Positions 61,449 to 64,000 of a DNA stretch of 64,000 bases are shown in pieces. Both the position numbers and the translations under genes were made by a program. Numbering within the stretch: position 1 is the stretch's first letter; each line of letters opens with the position of its first letter. Below the pieces are notes generated by a model that saw only the letters and a program-made list of their open reading frames with translations, did not search any database and was not told where the DNA came from. The stretch comes from Ilyonectria destructans (Eukaryota > Ascomycota > Sordariomycetes > Hypocreales > Nectriaceae): positions 278,493 to 342,492 of the forward strand of contig JAHEWK010000036.1 of the NCBI GenBank assembly GCA_020740775.1. Reading direction: 5' to 3'.

Positions 61449-62705
61449 TTATCTACGTACTGATCCATTGGCATGGCCATTCTTGGTATTATGTGACATG
61501 TACGGATTCCGTGTGAGCACCTGTCGTTTCCTAAGCTCCTGATCCCTCATCTTCATCTTCATGCCATCCGGGGGAGACCCGTAGACCAGGTGATTACGAT
61601 CAAATGGTGCATCCAACATCAGACCCTCCAGTGTTTTCACGCGAGAGACAGCCACGTAGCTTAAACCAGTCTGAAAGTCCCGGCAGGACAGACCTGTAAC
61701 TATCATGTCTTCGGTGATGCTTTGTGACTTGTGCACGGTAATTGCGTAGCATACGATCAGGGGAAACTGGGTGCGAGCGCAGAGAGTGGCTCCGATGAGG
61801 AAGTCCCTCTCCACTGGGAGAATCGGCACAATCTTCCTGCCATCAGCAGTGGTCAGGAATACCGGTCCGCTGTATTTGTCAAACTCCATCATGATAACAC
61901 AGGGAGGGTCTTGGATGGGGTCGGCCCCAGATGCCCAGCCGATATCGTAAACTGTGCCGCGAGCGCCGTTGCAGAGGCCAACTGGCTGCCAAAGGTTGGA
62001 CGTCAGCATCAGACGGGAGCCAATGCATATAGGGATCTGCTTCGCAAGGTTGCCCGCCTTGTCATCAGGCGCAGCAGCCGCACCGGGGCCGACGTTCTTA
62101 GCCATGACCTGGATGACTGGCCGGCTGAGGAGGTCGAGGTGATAGTGGTTATATTCGTTCACCCTATCTTTAGTGGCGTATACTCGTAAGGCGTTGACAA
62201 ACCTTGCGACCTCTTGATCATCTAGTTTTGCCTGTACGCGGCTGGAAAGGAGCTTCCAGGACTCCACAGATAGTTGAAGCAGCCGCAATTCCCCGAGAGC
62301 TAGGCGGAATGCCTCCTGGTCGTCGCCACGCTGCCGCTGGACAACTTTCAAGAAGACCGATTTATCGAATGGCCTATATGCATTTCTGCCCTTAATCTCT
62401 ACTCCCTAAACCGCTTTATCGTAATAAAGCGGCTTCTGCAGCACAGGGGGAAGCTGAAAGAAGTCACCAACTAACAGGATGTTCAGGCCGCCAAAGAACT
62501 CTTCGTTCTTATTCGGGAACGCCTCTCGGAGACAGTCATCAATCCAAGATAGCTGACGCAGTCCCAGCATGCTCTTCTCGTCAATAATCAGGTACTTGAT
62601 ATCTTTAAGCTTCTTCTGGAGCTAGGCCTTATCAATGGCTGAGAGAGGCTTGAAGTCCTTATTAATTGGCAGGTGCAACAGGGAATGCAAGGTAGTGCCC
62701 GCGGG
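61449..62705 (-). pseudogene. Helitron/PIF1-like DNA helicase, C-terminal relic with stop codons
   Basis: Helitron RepHel proteins unwind DNA for rolling-circle transposition. Minus-strand reading gives TTLHSLLHLPINKDFKPLSA, a TAG, then YLIIDEKSMLGLRQLSWIDD (Walker B region), GGLNILLVGDFFQLPPVLQK and a second TAG. From 62,351 an open frame of about 300 aa follows, with LMLTSNLWQPVGLCNGARGT and ITVHKSQSITEDMIVTGLSC and the VAVSRVKTLEGL motif of PIF1 helicases. The Walker A part and the Rep (HUH) domain are absent; similarity ends at about 62,705. Confidence 0.85.
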
Positions 62706-63052
62706 CACAGACGATGGAAATCAAGTCATCTTGAAGCCCTTGAGGAGTAGACTTAGGACTCATTACTTAATGAAGCACGCATCAAGACGCGTTGCTTCAA
62801 TGAATTTCCATGTCAAGCGAAGCGCAAGTAAACAAACCAGGGGTGCTGCAAGCTGCAGAAAGCTAGGCCCACTTCTTAGCAGCCATTGTCCAGTTGTTGC
62901 ACGTTTTGCGGCCACCCATACAAATTTCTGGCCAATCAGAACCCGGGAAACTTATTGACCCCTGTCTGCACCAAACCCTTAATGTAGAGTCAGCCTTCGG
63001 CTGAATTAAGATATTACTTCTAGTAGACTCTTTATAAATATCTCTTATTGAT
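62706..63052. other. Non-coding region between the helicase relic and MITE 2
   Basis: No recognisable gene. Short frames only, turning AT-rich towards the right. Confidence 0.5.
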
Positions 63053-63493
63053 ATAACGTATATGATAAGCGAGCGGCGCAGACAAGCGAGCGGCGCACTT
63101 ATACTGTACAGCTAAAAGTATAAATTCTAAATTTTCTAAAATAGACTCTATAGCTTGAGGATTTTTAGAAAAATAATTTTAAATACTCAATTAAAAAAGT
63201 CATAAGATGCTATTTTTCTTAGACATTTAATTAATTTATTTAACTTTTTAAAATTAAAACCAAGAAAAAAAACAGTGCGAATAAGATTTCTCTAAATAAC
63301 TCTATAAAGGATTTTTCTGAAAATTTAGGAAAGCTTATACTTATTATTATATACTTAGTAGATATATATTCAAAATTATAGCTATTTCTAGTATAGTTTG
63401 AAATTTTAAGAACTTTTTGAAATTCGCAATTTAAGGTGAAAATCAGAGTGCGCCGCTCGCTTGTCTGCGCCGCTCGCTTATTATATACGTTAT
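63053..63493. mobile_element. MITE copy 2 (441 bp, ~46-bp inverted ends)
   Basis: The ends read ATAACGTATATGATAAGCGA, then GCGGCGCAGACAAGCGAG and CGGCGCAC, with one mismatch between left and right. The interior matches MITE copy 1 in order (CTGTACAGCTAAAAGTAT near the left, TTAAGGTGAAAATCAGAG near the right). The terminal motif differs from copy 1, and the difference is shared by both ends. Confidence 0.88.
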
Positions 63494-64000
63494 CTAATCT
63501 AGCAGTCTGATAAGAGATAGAGCTTTAAATAGCTCTCTTAACTTAGGATATAGATAGTAACTTTAGAGAAGGTAATAGTAAGGCTTTAATAGTTTTAACC
63601 CCTTTTATTAGGTGAGATATTAATCTTTTTTTTAACTCTCTAATACCCTTAATAGATTTAATAGCAGATTTAACAGACTTAATAGTAGAAGCAGCTCTAA
63701 TAAATATCTATACTATCTTGAAAGTATTTCCAGATATTATTATAGGTGCAGTTATAATATAAGCTTAAGTACAGCTGGTAATTTCTCTAAAACTATTAAA
63801 TCTAGAGAAATAATACTTCCTTCTTGTCAAATATTAGGGTGAAAAATTGTGTGTTCTCTCTGCTGCTCCCATGTCTTGAGGTTTCAGAGCAAGCTTTATA
63901 TACCCTTTCTCTTCTATATAGAATCAGCTAGAAGCTGATTGCTAAGCCTCGTGGCAATAGGTGGCAATAGGTGGCAACTTTCGCCTCTGACGTATCTGAC
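63494..64000. other. AT-rich non-coding window end
   Basis: Strongly AT-rich sequence without a supportable gene. GTGGCAATAG is repeated in tandem near 63,952-63,976. Confidence 0.5.

Noticed and set aside
59700..63900. RIP-mutated tract
   Set aside because: The region is AT-rich, but the recognisable elements inside (MITE ends, solo LTR, helicase) are not riddled with C-to-T changes. The two TAG stops in the helicase are too few to claim RIP without computing dinucleotide indices.

Overview
The window looks like a transposon-rich accessory or subtelomeric segment from a filamentous ascomycete (Pezizomycotina). The genus is not proven; Eurotiales such as Penicillium or Aspergillus is my best guess from the C2H2 regulator. 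The evidence is short GT-AG introns of 44-68 nt with CTAAC/CTGAC-type branch sites, a HET-domain protein, a Fusarium-type galactose oxidase, OrsD-like zinc-finger proteins, and fungal families of gypsy, Crypton, MULE, hAT and Tc1 elements.

Layout. 0-10.3 kb is the most ordinary part. It holds a relic of a methanol/alcohol-oxidase-like GMC gene, an apparently intact Tc1/mariner element with matched ends, an intact four-exon C2H2 regulator, a small Cys-rich conserved gene, the C-terminal relic of an SRPK-like kinase, and an alginate-lyase-like gene cut off at about 10,310. From 10.3 to 30 kb almost everything is mobile-element derived: two copies of a large protein family of unknown function, a truncated gypsy element, a non-LTR reverse transcriptase with a restriction-like endonuclease tail, two OrsD-like genes and a small basic protein. 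From 31 to 37.4 kb there is a cellular island with a HET-domain gene, an ankyrin-repeat ORF and an intact galactose oxidase.

From 38.9 to 59 kb the elements are packed nearly end to end: a MULE with 80-odd-bp inverted ends, a broken OrsD-like gene divergent from an intact Crypton recombinase, a two-ORF DNA transposon with 34-bp inverted ends and a CCGT duplication, a gypsy retrotransposon with two identical 216-bp LTRs and a TGAAG duplication, and an intact hAT transposase. The last 5 kb is mostly AT-rich. It has two related MITEs, a solo LTR with a TCAGG duplication, and a decayed Helitron helicase followed by an 11-bp hairpin.

How they work together. There is no operon-like logic. The shared theme is self-mobilising DNA. 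The most informative signals are comparative. The two gypsy copies share an in-frame TAG between gag and pol, and a 12-nt LTR/primer-site complementarity in which differing bases are compensated. The two MITE copies changed both of their ends in concert. OrsD-like proteins recur three times; the longest carries a tyrosine-recombinase-like C-terminus, and another sits head to head with the Crypton recombinase.
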